In this document: one piece after another, positions 1 through 9,000 of the stretch
Numbering within the stretch: position 1 is the stretch's first letter
How the letters are laid out: each line of letters opens with the position of its first letter
Origin: Ruminiclostridium sp.
GTDB taxonomy: Bacteria > Bacillota > Clostridia > DSM-8532
Reading direction: 5' to 3'
Assembly: GCA_003535195.1 (NCBI GenBank)
Contig: DOHN01000142.1
Span: 1 to 13,880 of the forward strand
Length of the DNA stretch: 13,880 nt
The notes under the pieces: model-generated
Databases searched by the model: none
What the model saw: the letters and a program-made list of their open reading frames with translations, nothing else
Told to the model about the DNA's origin: nothing
Translations under genes and position numbers: made by a program

Positions 1-208
1 CTTAGCCTCAATTTTAGAAAGTGCAGGGGGTTCGTTGAAAGATGTAGTAAAAACAACAGTATTTCTTGCTGATATGAAAGATTTTGAAATGATGAATGCA
101 GTATACAGCTCTTTTTTCAAAGCTCCTTTTCCGGCACGGTCTACTATAGAAGTATCCAAACTTCCTAAGGATGCCAGGGTCGAGATTGAGGCAATTGCTG
201 TTATCTAA
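1..208 (+). CDS. ridA: RidA-family enamine/imine deaminase, C-terminal part (5' truncated by window edge)
   Basis: The first full codon is at position 2 and the frame stays open to TAA at 206-208, giving the last 68 residues of a protein normally about 125 residues long. The segment DVVKTTVFLADMKDFEMMN is the usual RidA core helix region. The tail PARSTIEVSKLP followed by RVEIEAIAVI carries the conserved Arg (ligand carboxylate binding) and the late Glu of the RidA/YjgF/TdcF family. Family members hydrolyse reactive enamine/imine intermediates made by PLP enzymes such as threonine dehydratase; they act in the cytoplasm, usually as trimers. The next gene starts 93 bp downstream on the same strand. 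No terminator hairpin is visible between them, so co-transcription is possible. The identification rests on half a protein, but the preserved half is the diagnostic one. Confidence 0.9.
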   Translation, partial: LASILESAGGSLKDVVKTTVFLADMKDFEMMNAVYSSFFKAPFPARSTIEVSKLPKDARVEIEAIAVI

Positions 209-301
209 CCTTATAGAACTTACCGGTCATATTTCAGGTTATATAGGTGTTTCCGGGTTATATACAATATAAATTTCATTTAAAGAAGGGAAGCCACTGT
301 A

Positions 302-1999
302 ATGAGCAAGAGAATCTTAATTATCGGAGGGGTTGCTGGAGGGGCTTCAGCCGCAGCAAGGGCACGCAGAATTGATGAAAATGCAGAAATAATCATTTTT
401 GAGAAGGGGCCTAATGTATCTTTTTCCAACTGTTCATTACCGTTCTATTTAAGCAGAATTGTAGCAAACAGTGATAATTTGGTCATGATGCGCCCGGAAA
501 AGTTCAAAAAACAATATAATATTGAAGCAAGAGTTAACAGTGAAGTTATAAATATAAACAGAGAAGAGAAAAAAATAACAGTAAAAAACCTGGTTTCCGG
601 AGAGGAATATGAAGAGTCCTATGATAAACTTGTTTTATCTCCTGGTGCTAACCCGGTTTGTCCAAAAAGCATTGATGGAATTATGGAACCAGATGTATTT
701 ACAATAAGGAATGTAGTTGACATAAAGAAACTGGACAACTATATTGCGGAAAATAATATACAGGATGCGGCTATTGTCGGCGGCGGATTTATAGGTGTGG
801 AAGTGGCGGAGAACCTACGTTTGGCCGGTAAAAATGTCAGCCTGGTAGAAGCTTTAAACCAGATAATGGCTCCATTTGATTATGACATGGCTCAGATTCT
901 CCATAAAGAAATGATAGATAAGGGAGTTAATCTTATATTAAATGATGGAGTGAAGAAAATAAATGAAGATTCCATAGAGTTGCAGTCTGGTAAAAAAGTG
1001 GCTGCAAAGGCGGTAATTATGGCAATCGGCGTCAGACCTGAAACTAAACTTGCCAAAGATGCAGGACTGGAAATCGGAATAACCGGCGGCATCAAGGTTG
1101 ACCATAATTACTTGACCAATGATAAAGATATCTATGCTGTAGGCGATGCCGCAGAGGTCTATAACCAACTGACCCATAAACCTTCGTTGCTCGCTCTGGC
1201 AGGCCCCGCGCAGAGGCAGGCAAGAGCAGCGGCTGATCATATGTATAACATTCCCCACAATAATAAGGGTGTAATAGGATCCTCCGTTATTAACATATTT
1301 GATTTGAGAGCTGCATCAACGGGGTTGAATGAAAAAACTGCAAAAGCAGCTGGAATTTCATACGATTTCGTATATATAATTCCAGGGGACAAAGTCGGAT
1401 TAATGCCAAACAGCAATCCAATGCACTTCAAACTTATATATGAATATCCAACAGGTAAAATACTTGGAGCACAGGCAATAGGAAAAGGAAACGTAGATAA
1501 GAGAATTGATATTATTGCCGCAATGATTTCAATGGGCGGAACTCTGGAAGACCTGAAGGAATTGGAGTTATGCTATGCTCCTTTATTTGGTACCGCCAAG
1601 GATGTAGTAAATTTTGCAGCTTTAGTCGGACTCAACCTCCTTTATGGGCGGTTCAGGCAAGTTCCTGTAACAAAAGTCAGGGAACTTGTGGAAAGCGGTG
1701 CATTTATCGTAGATGTAAGAGAGAAGAATGAATTTGTGAAAGGACATCTTATAAATGCTGTCAACATTCCGTTGAGTGAAATAAGAGACAGGCTCGACGA
1801 GATTCCGAAGGATAAGCCGGTATACTTGCACTGCCGTTCAGGTCAGAGAAGCTACAATGCAGTTATGGCATTGCAAAATCTGGGGTATGACAACGTATTC
1901 AATATATCAGGCTCTTTCCTTGGCATTTGCTGCTACGAGTATTACCAGGACCAGGTTACCGGAAGAGAAAAAATTGTTACAGAATATAATTTTAATTAA
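302..1999 (+). CDS. CoA-disulfide reductase with C-terminal rhodanese domain (FAD/NAD(P)H-dependent, CoADR-RHD type)
   Basis: This 565-residue cytoplasmic flavoprotein has the full length and domain order of CoADR-rhodanese fusions. Residues 5-20 carry the FAD-binding glycine motif (IIGGVAGGASAAARA). The single redox cysteine lies in SFSNCSLPFYLS (Cys44), the CoADR signature, rather than in the CxxxxC disulfide of glutathione or lipoamide reductases. A second glycine motif near 157-172 (AAIVGGGFIGVEVAE) should bind NAD(P)H, and AVGDAAEV is the second FAD motif. The late motif CYAPLFGTAKD contains Tyr425, matching the catalytic Tyr of CoADRs. The rhodanese domain spans about 455-545 with active-site loop HCRSGQRS (Cys511). 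Family members reduce CoA disulfide, CoA persulfide or polysulfide. Presence of the rhodanese cysteine suggests persulfide chemistry; the exact substrate cannot be read from sequence. A Shine-Dalgarno GAAGGG at 285-290 sits 11 bases before the ATG. A -10-like TACAAT at 263-268 has no good -35. G+C is clearly lower than in the genes to its right. Confidence 0.93.
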   Translation: MSKRILIIGGVAGGASAAARARRIDENAEIIIFEKGPNVSFSNCSLPFYLSRIVANSDNLVMMRPEKFKKQYNIEARVNSEVININREEKKITVKNLVSGEEYEESYDKLVLSPGANPVCPKSIDGIMEPDVFTIRNVVDIKKLDNYIAENNIQDAAIVGGGFIGVEVAENLRLAGKNVSLVEALNQIMAPFDYDMAQILHKEMIDKGVNLILNDGVKKINEDSIELQSGKKVAAKAVIMAIGVRPETKLAKDAGLEIGITGGIKVDHNYLTNDKDIYAVGDAAEVYNQLTHKPSLLALAGPAQRQARAAADHMYNIPHNNKGVIGSSVINIFDLRAASTGLNEKTAKAAGISYDFVYIIPGDKVGLMPNSNPMHFKLIYEYPTGKILGAQAIGKGNVDKRIDIIAAMISMGGTLEDLKELELCYAPLFGTAKDVVNFAALVGLNLLYGRFRQVPVTKVRELVESGAFIVDVREKNEFVKGHLINAVNIPLSEIRDRLDEIPKDKPVYLHCRSGQRSYNAVMALQNLGYDNVFNISGSFLGICCYEYYQDQVTGREKIVTEYNFN

Positions 2000-2273
2000 A
2001 GATCACATTATAATTAGCATGTCCACCGGGTTGATATCATGTGAACGTGCTATTATTGCGCGCCTGACAAGGATAGTAATACAATTAAGAAACTCAAAGG
2101 AAAGTAATGGATTTCAATAGGATATATCATTACTATACTAATCTCCCTTGGCTGGGGGCAAGGTTACTATTCTCCTTGCGTACCTGCTCTCATTAATACG
2201 GTGGGCAGCGATATTCCCATGCTAACTATTAAGTTTATCTTAGCCTTGAACAGACCAATCTTTTAGGTACAGT
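2000..2273. other. Intergenic gap with possible gene debris, no convincing intact gene
   Basis: These 274 bp separate the CoADR stop from the convergent tetR stop. No strong terminator hairpin with a T-tract is visible for either gene. A plus-strand frame is open from 2108 to TAG 2264-2266 and reads as a hydrophobic, Gly/Pro-containing stretch (ILISLGWGQGYYSP then CVPALINTVGSDIPMLT), resembling a fragment of a membrane permease, but it has no start codon. In another frame an ATG at 2107 follows a good Shine-Dalgarno-like AAAGGAAAG but ends after 29 codons. A 7-bp inverted repeat (AGTAATG 2103-2109 / CATTACT 2128-2134) brackets that short frame. I read this as probable remnant sequence and cannot name a family. 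Confidence 0.3.
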
Positions 2274-2897
2274 TCAATTCGATTTTATGCCGTCCAACAG
2301 TATTTGAAAGTGCGAAAGGGCTTGTGCCTTTAAGTCGAAGTCGGGATACCGGATGCACCATTCATAGCTGAGGCCCCGTATAGCCACCACGAAATGTCTG
2401 GTTAGTTCATTGAGAGGCAAAATGGGGCTGAATTCTCCCCGCTCTATGCCTCGTTCCAGCAAATCCGCGAACATTCCATACAGCTCCCTGTCATATCCCT
2501 TGACTGCACTCATGTCCATGGTGTCGGCCAATTGTAGTTTGTATACAGTACGCATGCTTTGGCAGCCTATCGTTCCTGTAAGCGTGTCGGCGATCTTACT
2601 GATGAGACTCAGCAGTATTTGGGAAGCGTTCGTATCCGGAGGAAACGAGTCCAGCGTAGCCCGGTAATCCGTGTCCACCCTATTGACATAGTCGAGTAAG
2701 AATGCTGCGATTAGCGCATCCTTTGATTCAAAATATATATAGAAGGTGCCTTTGGCTACTCCTGCAGCTTCTACAATCCTGTCCACAGTGACCTCGCCGA
2801 AATCGTACTGATTAAACAGCCGGACAGCGGTATTGAACAACTTTCGCTTCGTCTTTTCACCTTTTTGTTTTTTTCGTCCCGTTTCTTCGTTTTTCAT
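2274..2897 (-). CDS. TetR/AcrR-family transcriptional regulator
   Basis: A cytoplasmic DNA-binding repressor of 207 residues, the usual TetR-family size. The N-terminal helix-turn-helix is clear: after a basic stretch (GRKKQKGEKTKRKLFNTA) comes the frame FGEVTVDRIVEAAGVAKGTF followed by YIYFESKDAL, the near-universal TetR recognition segment. The rest is an all-helical ligand-binding and dimerisation domain too variable to predict a ligand. I chose the ATG at 2895-2897 because GGGGGA (plus positions 2908-2913) lies 10 bases ahead of it. The upstream in-frame ATG at 2915 would add six residues but has no Shine-Dalgarno. The gene is divergent from the giant SLH-protein gene, and the region between them holds a perfect palindrome, so autoregulation and control of that neighbour are the natural inference. 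Base composition matches the SLH gene rather than the AT-rich genes to the left. Confidence 0.93.
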   Translation of the reverse strand: MKNEETGRKKQKGEKTKRKLFNTAVRLFNQYDFGEVTVDRIVEAAGVAKGTFYIYFESKDALIAAFLLDYVNRVDTDYRATLDSFPPDTNASQILLSLISKIADTLTGTIGCQSMRTVYKLQLADTMDMSAVKGYDRELYGMFADLLERGIERGEFSPILPLNELTRHFVVAIRGLSYEWCIRYPDFDLKAQALSHFQILLDGIKSN

Positions 2898-2933
2898 ATA
2901 TTTTAATTCCCCCATTGAATTGAGACAGAATAG

Positions 2934-2939
2934 ATTATA
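2934..2939 (-). promoter_or_regulatory. Predicted -10 element of the tetR promoter
   Basis: On the minus strand this reads TATAAT, a perfect sigma-A -10 hexamer, 36 bases upstream of the chosen tetR start. With a 17-base spacer the -35 position falls on plus 2957-2962 (AGTCAT on the minus strand), a poor match to TTGACA that is also the left half of the palindromic operator. A repressor bound there would block the promoter. Only the -10 is convincing. Confidence 0.45.
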
Positions 2940-2956
2940 TAATAATTTTATAAAAC

Positions 2957-2970
2957 ATGACTGCAGTCAT
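2957..2970. promoter_or_regulatory. Perfect 14-bp palindrome, likely TetR-family operator
   Basis: ATGACTGCAGTCAT is identical to its own reverse complement. Allowing one mismatched pair, the symmetry extends to 2952-2975 through A-rich and T-rich flanks. It lies between two divergently transcribed genes, one of which is a TetR regulator; this is where such proteins usually bind. Its left half coincides with the expected -35 region of tetR and its right edge abuts the expected -35 region of the SLH gene, so one site could repress both. Binding by this particular TetR is inferred, not shown. Confidence 0.7.
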
Positions 2971-2991
2971 ATTTTTTCATTCATCATTAAT

Positions 2992-2997
2992 CATAAT
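2992..2997 (+). promoter_or_regulatory. Possible -10 element for the giant SLH-protein gene
   Basis: CATAAT matches five of six bases of the -10 consensus and would start transcription near 3004, leaving a leader of roughly 28 bases before the ATG at 3032. The -35 position (about 2969-2974, ATATTT) is weak. The region is very AT-rich, so chance matches are common. Confidence 0.3.
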
Positions 2998-3016
2998 ATA
3001 AATAATGTCTGAATTC

Positions 3017-3022
3017 AAGGAG
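3017..3022 (+). promoter_or_regulatory. Shine-Dalgarno site that fixes the SLH-protein start
   Basis: AAGGAG lies nine bases before the ATG at 3032. The earlier in-frame ATG at 3005 has only AT-rich sequence ahead of it and would place nine extra, charged residues before the signal peptide. The later start is therefore preferred. Confidence 0.7.
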
Positions 3023-3031
3023 CGGAAAGCA

Positions 3032-6000
3032 ATGAAGGATATGAAAAGACCTTTAGCACTGGTGTTGGTGCTGTCCGTAGCGTTGACGCTTATCCCGGCC
3101 CAAAGCATTGCACAAAATGAAAAAGGTGCTGGCAACAAAGTCGGAGACACTCCACTTTCTGAGATTTTTCAAACATCTCAGAGCCCTGTGGCATATCAGC
3201 TTTCCCCAACACTTGATACCGAATCGGCGGCAGAGACGCTGGTCCAAAATCCCTCAGGAATTACATACGATACCCGGGTCTCCTACGAGATTGAGGCTGT
3301 GGGACTGCCGGGCCAAACCGATGCCGATACCCGATCCGCCGTAATTCATTTCACCCTGGATAATCCCGGTGAACAGCCGGTTTCTTTTCGCTATAAGGCT
3401 GTCTATGGCAGTGCGGAATACGGGCATTTGACCGGGGCGATTTCGGGTACAGTCATCCTTTCTCAAGCAGAATCCGAAAAGGATGTAATAATCGAAATTG
3501 CCCCCTTTGCAGATAACCCTGGTAATTACAACATGCCAAACACTCCCAATACCTTCTGGACAGGGGAGCACATCTTTTACCTTTGTTGCGGCGATATACA
3601 AAATGCCCTGTTTGATGGGGATCGTGAGAGCATTACCGTGCCTATGCCGGTGAAGAGCGAATTCGACTGCATTGCGGCCTATGATAATGCTGCAAATACC
3701 GAGCTTATTGACCTTAACCAAGTGGCTGGAGGGACCAGCGGAGTTTATCCCGTTCCGGAACCTATTCCGGAAAATCACGAGCTTCGTTTTACTGCCGAAA
3801 TCTCCGGAGACGTACGGAAAATGCTCGATGCAGGTGTGTTTAGCCATATCCATCTTCCACAGGGGTATTTCGTCAATGAATCTGACGGAGTTCAGGAAGT
3901 CACATATCATATTAGAGCCAAGAACGATGAATTTATACCACCCAAAGAAGCATATATATTTCAGTCCAAATGCATCAGCCTCGCAGCAAACGGCCAAACT
4001 TCATTTTACTCCGGCGAATTTACCCGGGAGCTACCGGCAGAAGAGGTCAATCTGGGGGCGGGGGCTGAAGGTAACGGAATATTCAATAAGCTAGACTTTT
4101 CCTTTGATTATTCCATGGTTACCAGCCCGGATGCCATCTCTACTTGCTTTTTAGATGAAACCGGGCAATACCTGCAGTACCAGGTAGGCTTTTCTGATCA
4201 AGTCCCGCCTGTGGTTAAAGGAGTTTCAACTGGTATGGACAATGCCCATTACGGGGATGATATTCCTATAACCATTGAATTCAGCGAACCGGTCTATACC
4301 GGCGGTATCACCTTTAAAGTTGATGACCAAACTCTAAGTCCAATGGAGGGTGCAGGCACTATTTCCCAAAGGGTCAGCTTCCTGTATCGGTTAGGTGATG
4401 AGGCGCTGAATGCTGAAAGCTTTACTATCAATGTTTCTGACATTTCCGGCGCCGTGGACCTCTCCGGAAAAACCCAGGAGGGCTCCGGAAGCGGCAGCGC
4501 CTTAGTAAATATTTCTTTTGACCCAAGGCTTACCTTTGCCTATTGTGCGCAGCCATCGGTCAGCCTTGATCAGGGAACAGGCCGAAATATGGCAGCTACA
4601 GTCTCCATTCCACTTAAGCAGGACACGGAACTCAGCAACTGGCTTACACATGAGTCCCGATTGAGTGCGGGCAACCTCTCCACTGTGGTCAAAGCCAGAG
4701 CAATTACCACGGAAGGAACCATTGACATTCCGCTGACAGTACAAACAGACTTAACGCGTGTTACCGGGCTTACGGGCTTTTTCACAGTACCCGAAAACAC
4801 CACGGACGATGACGTTTTATATGCACTGGAAATTTATGTGGATACCGGTAGTGGGTATAAGCGGGTCGACAGCCTGGTTACAATCTACGCAGTTCAACCA
4901 ATTATACTCGTGGATGATGAAAACGACATTACTTTAGATTATATAACCTGGCCCCCGGGAGACAGCATTTTTATTAATGCAGGAAGTACCCTCTCTCTGG
5001 GATACTATCTCAACGTTGACGCCACCTGGATAGGCTTAGAATACTTCAAATGGTCCAGCAGCGATGAAAGCATTGCTGAAATCGATGAAAATGGTTCGAT
5101 TATATTAAATGCTGCCGGTCAGGTCTACTTTACCCTGGCGGTGACAAATCCGCTGTCAGAGGAAGCGATCCTCTTTAATAGCCGTACCCTTTCAGTACTT
5201 GAATCTCAGGATGCTTACCTCTATGTGCCAAATGGTGTCAAAAATCAGGACCTTCTTATAGGCAGCGATGCAAAAATCAGCTTTTCCTCCAATCTGGCTG
5301 ATCGAAACGACCTGTATGGTGGCTCGGGAACTGAAACTACATATACCTTCACTCTTTATGATGCAGACTATGATGACGGAGGTATGAAAAAGGGGAGCCC
5401 GCTTTCCACAGAGGTCATAAGAGCCACTGCACAAGCTCCGCTAAATTCTTATACCGTGCCTGCCGCACTGCTCACTAAGGTTACGGCAAAGAACCAATAT
5501 GGCTATATACTGGAAATCAGTGCCAAGGATATGCACTCGGGCATTACCAAGGCCACAGGAGCCAATATCCGGATACGGCAGCTGCCTGCGAAGGCTTCTC
5601 TGAATCATCCCGAATCGGTGTTTTTACTCGACAATGCCGAAGGCTTTACTGTGGAATTTAACATTGGAAACAAATCGGCCGAAACAGAATATACGCTAAC
5701 TGTTACAAAAAACAGTGAATCCACCCCTATAAAGACGGTTGCCTCACCTGCGGCCATTGAACCCTTAACTGTAAATATCAGTGATGTTGAGAGCAGCCGC
5801 TTGCTGGATGTTTATACAGTGGGCCTTAAAGCGAAAAATCTATCAGCCGAGGCTTGGTCCTATGATTCATACTGTGTCTATGTCTACAATAAGTTTGCCA
5901 TGAATATGCTCCTGGACGGCTTTCCGGCACCGGACGCCCTTACAATAGGCTACGATTTTAAAGACGGAGATGTTATTTACAACACAAACTTTCTTAAGTA

Positions 6001-9000
6001 TCGCTCCAGTATTGGAAAGGAACTGTTAAAAACAGTAAAAATCAACGACAGGGCATATGCCTGGAGCACCATCGCCGACCGGGTCACCTGGCAGGTGGCT
6101 GGTGAGAGTGTTTCCCTTTGGTATGAAGGCAGGCGTATCGGCGACAGCTATAATCCCGCGCTTCTTCCGGGAACCTCTCTGCTTCTGAGCGGCGGTGGCG
6201 CCGGAAGCTCTGTAATCACCGCCACCCACACCCTTACCGGAATGACTGATTCCATGAATGTCACGCTGGAGCCCTTGAATGACAAGCTTTATCTGTTTCG
6301 AGTCTATCAGAACGTTCCATGCAAATTGGTTTATACCAACGGAAACGGCAAGGAGAAAACCGTTACTTTCTCGGGAGAGGTGGGCGTATACGAGGAAAGC
6401 GGCATCGAAAGCGACGTAGTCTTTTACCCAACCGACGCAGCCGAAAATGTCTATGATTTTGCCGCCATTAACCACAGTGACCTAACAGGCAATCAAAAAG
6501 GCTCAAGCAGCTTTGATCTTTACCCGGTTAATACCGTGAAGCTGCCGCCTATTAACTATAACGTCTCTCTGGAGCTTTTTGACGAGATAAGCGGCATGCC
6601 TTATGCCGGCGACATTATCATCCGCGGAGGCGTTTATCTTAACGATAAGTACCAGAAGAATACAACAATCAACGGTAAAATGGGCAATGCGGATCAGACG
6701 GTGAGCGCGGACGGCAAAGGCAGATACAGACTTTCTTTCAGACCGGCGGATTTTACCGGCAGGCTTTTGCTTTCTGATAAGCTGCGTTACGTTATCGAGG
6801 TGGGCTTTGCAGACAATTCACACCTGACCCAATACATCACGATTGAGAACGATGCCATTCTGGCTCAAAAGAGCTCTCCCCTCGGAGTCTGTCTTAAAGA
6901 AGGGATAAAAGCTCTGGATGCCTCCTCCATTCAAAATAGTGCAATTGTGCTTTCTCAAACCCTAACCGTTGACGGAGAAGAAAAATCTTTTTACGACCGA
7001 ATCTACTTGGAAGAGGAGCCTAAGAGCGCAATCCTGGATATGACAGTAATGGTTCCACAGTATTCCAACAACTATTATAAACTGTTCCTTCTGGATTCCT
7101 CGGATAAATTGGAAACCGGATCTCCAGTCGGTGAATTCATCTATGCATACCCATTTTCGGATTCGGTCACACTGCGCCTTGTCTGCGATATTACAGTAAT
7201 GCTTAAGTATAGGGCCGCAAGAGCCATCAAGCCCGGAGGTAGAGCCAATTATTATCTCTGTATCAGAAGCATAGACGGCAGCCGGGAAATAAAGCTCTCA
7301 AAACCTCTCGAAGTACAGAACCTTATAAATGTTCCCGATATGGATAATCTCTTTAAGACACGGGGCGGCGAGCAAGGAGATTTGGTCGCTTTTTACTCTA
7401 GCATATGGCAAATGTGCAGAAATTCCGGAGATGTCAACTCCACTGAAGATAACGATGCAGTAAAGCCTTCCCTTGATTTTTTGAAGGACTACAGTCTGGA
7501 TTACAGCTCTATAGGCCTTGAAATTCAATCTACTGACGACCCATTGGTTTACAGAGGGATAATACGATTTGCCGCCGGCAGCTATAGCAAGGATAATCCC
7601 TCGGGCCTTTTTGTCGGAAGCGGTGAGAAAACGAGTTTTAAATTTATGCCGGGACCCAGCGATATCAAGGCAATGGCCAAGGGTACTTTTCTGAAAAAGG
7701 CAAAGGAAGCTATGAATGCAAAGGGCGGCAGTTTTAAATCGTATGGCGGAGGCGCCTATATAGATTGTGAGGTTTATTACGATATTGATGAAAGGGAATG
7801 GAAAATTCGTCTTTTATACGGTGACTTTTATTTAGGAGGCGGAGGAGGTTTTAAAAAGAATTTTAATGGATGGGTATCATTTGTACCGGTTACGGCAACC
7901 TTTAAATACACCATGACTGCAGAGGCCGGGCTTACCATTCTTCATAATAAAGCAAAAAATATAACCGCTTATATACCACGGCTCCGCCCGGTATTTAGCA
8001 TTTACGGGTTCGGCGGCGTTGGCTTTGACTACACTTTTCTTGCCTTTAAAGCAGGTGGATACGGCTTCGTACAGCACGAGCAGTTGTATCGTTGGTATAC
8101 CGATAACGAAGGATTAAAGATGGACGGCCAACAGCTGAAAATTTTAGGAGAGGTTGGCGTGGAGTTTGATATCTGGCTGGCCTTTGTAAAGCTTAGCGGA
8201 AAATATGTGTTGACAGACTACTCTAAGAGCTGGGAATATAATCAGCACAATGAGATCTCAAAGAAGATTCAAGAAAACGCTAAGGAGCGGGAAAAAAAGC
8301 GATTCCTGGCCCCGGGTGGATATTCTGAAAACGATGAATCAGGTATGATAATGCTTGTTCCTGTGGAGGAAAGCGCTGCCTTCGAAGACCGTTCATACCT
8401 GAAAGACTATGAACGCTTCTGGGGCTCCCCGTCATCAGGAAGGAGGATGTTTGCCCTGTACTCTGCCGGCGAGTTGACCGATATTTGGACCAACGCCTAC
8501 CCCAATGCGGCGCCCCGGTTATCTGACGATGGCGAGTTAATGGTCTATCTGTCCGATATGGACAGCGAGGACCTTTCCGATACGGCGGTGCTTTTTGCTT
8601 TGAAGGACGGAACAGGCTCCTTCTCTGCAGAGGGAATAGAGATTGCAGAATCCGATTATCCCGACAGCAGTCCGTCCCTTTCGGGAACAAAGGAAGGCGC
8701 TTCAGCTGTGTGGGTTAGAAGCTTTACAGATATTGCCGGCGAAGCCGGGAGCGAAGCCGCTATGGAAGATGTGGTAAACGGTCTTGCCGCTTCGGAGATT
8801 ATGGCGGGCATATATAAGGGCGGAGCATTCACTTCCACCAGACTTACCGATAACGGCAATCCTGATCTTTCGCCTGTTACTGCTGCTTTCGGGAACAGGG
8901 CTATTGCAGCCTGGCGCAGTGTCACGTTGGGTGATATGGATAATCCCTTGGATTTTACCTGTGACTATATCATGTATTCGATTTATGACGGCTCTGACTG

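Noticed and set aside
1857..2120. Plus-strand frame overlapping the CoADR 3' end
   Set aside because: Its first half is the out-of-frame reading of the rhodanese domain; the rest has no family resemblance.
3254..3997. Antisense open frame of 247 codons near the start of the giant gene
   Set aside because: It overlaps a strongly supported coding region. Its translation has no recognisable motif, and I see no promoter or ribosome-binding signal for it.
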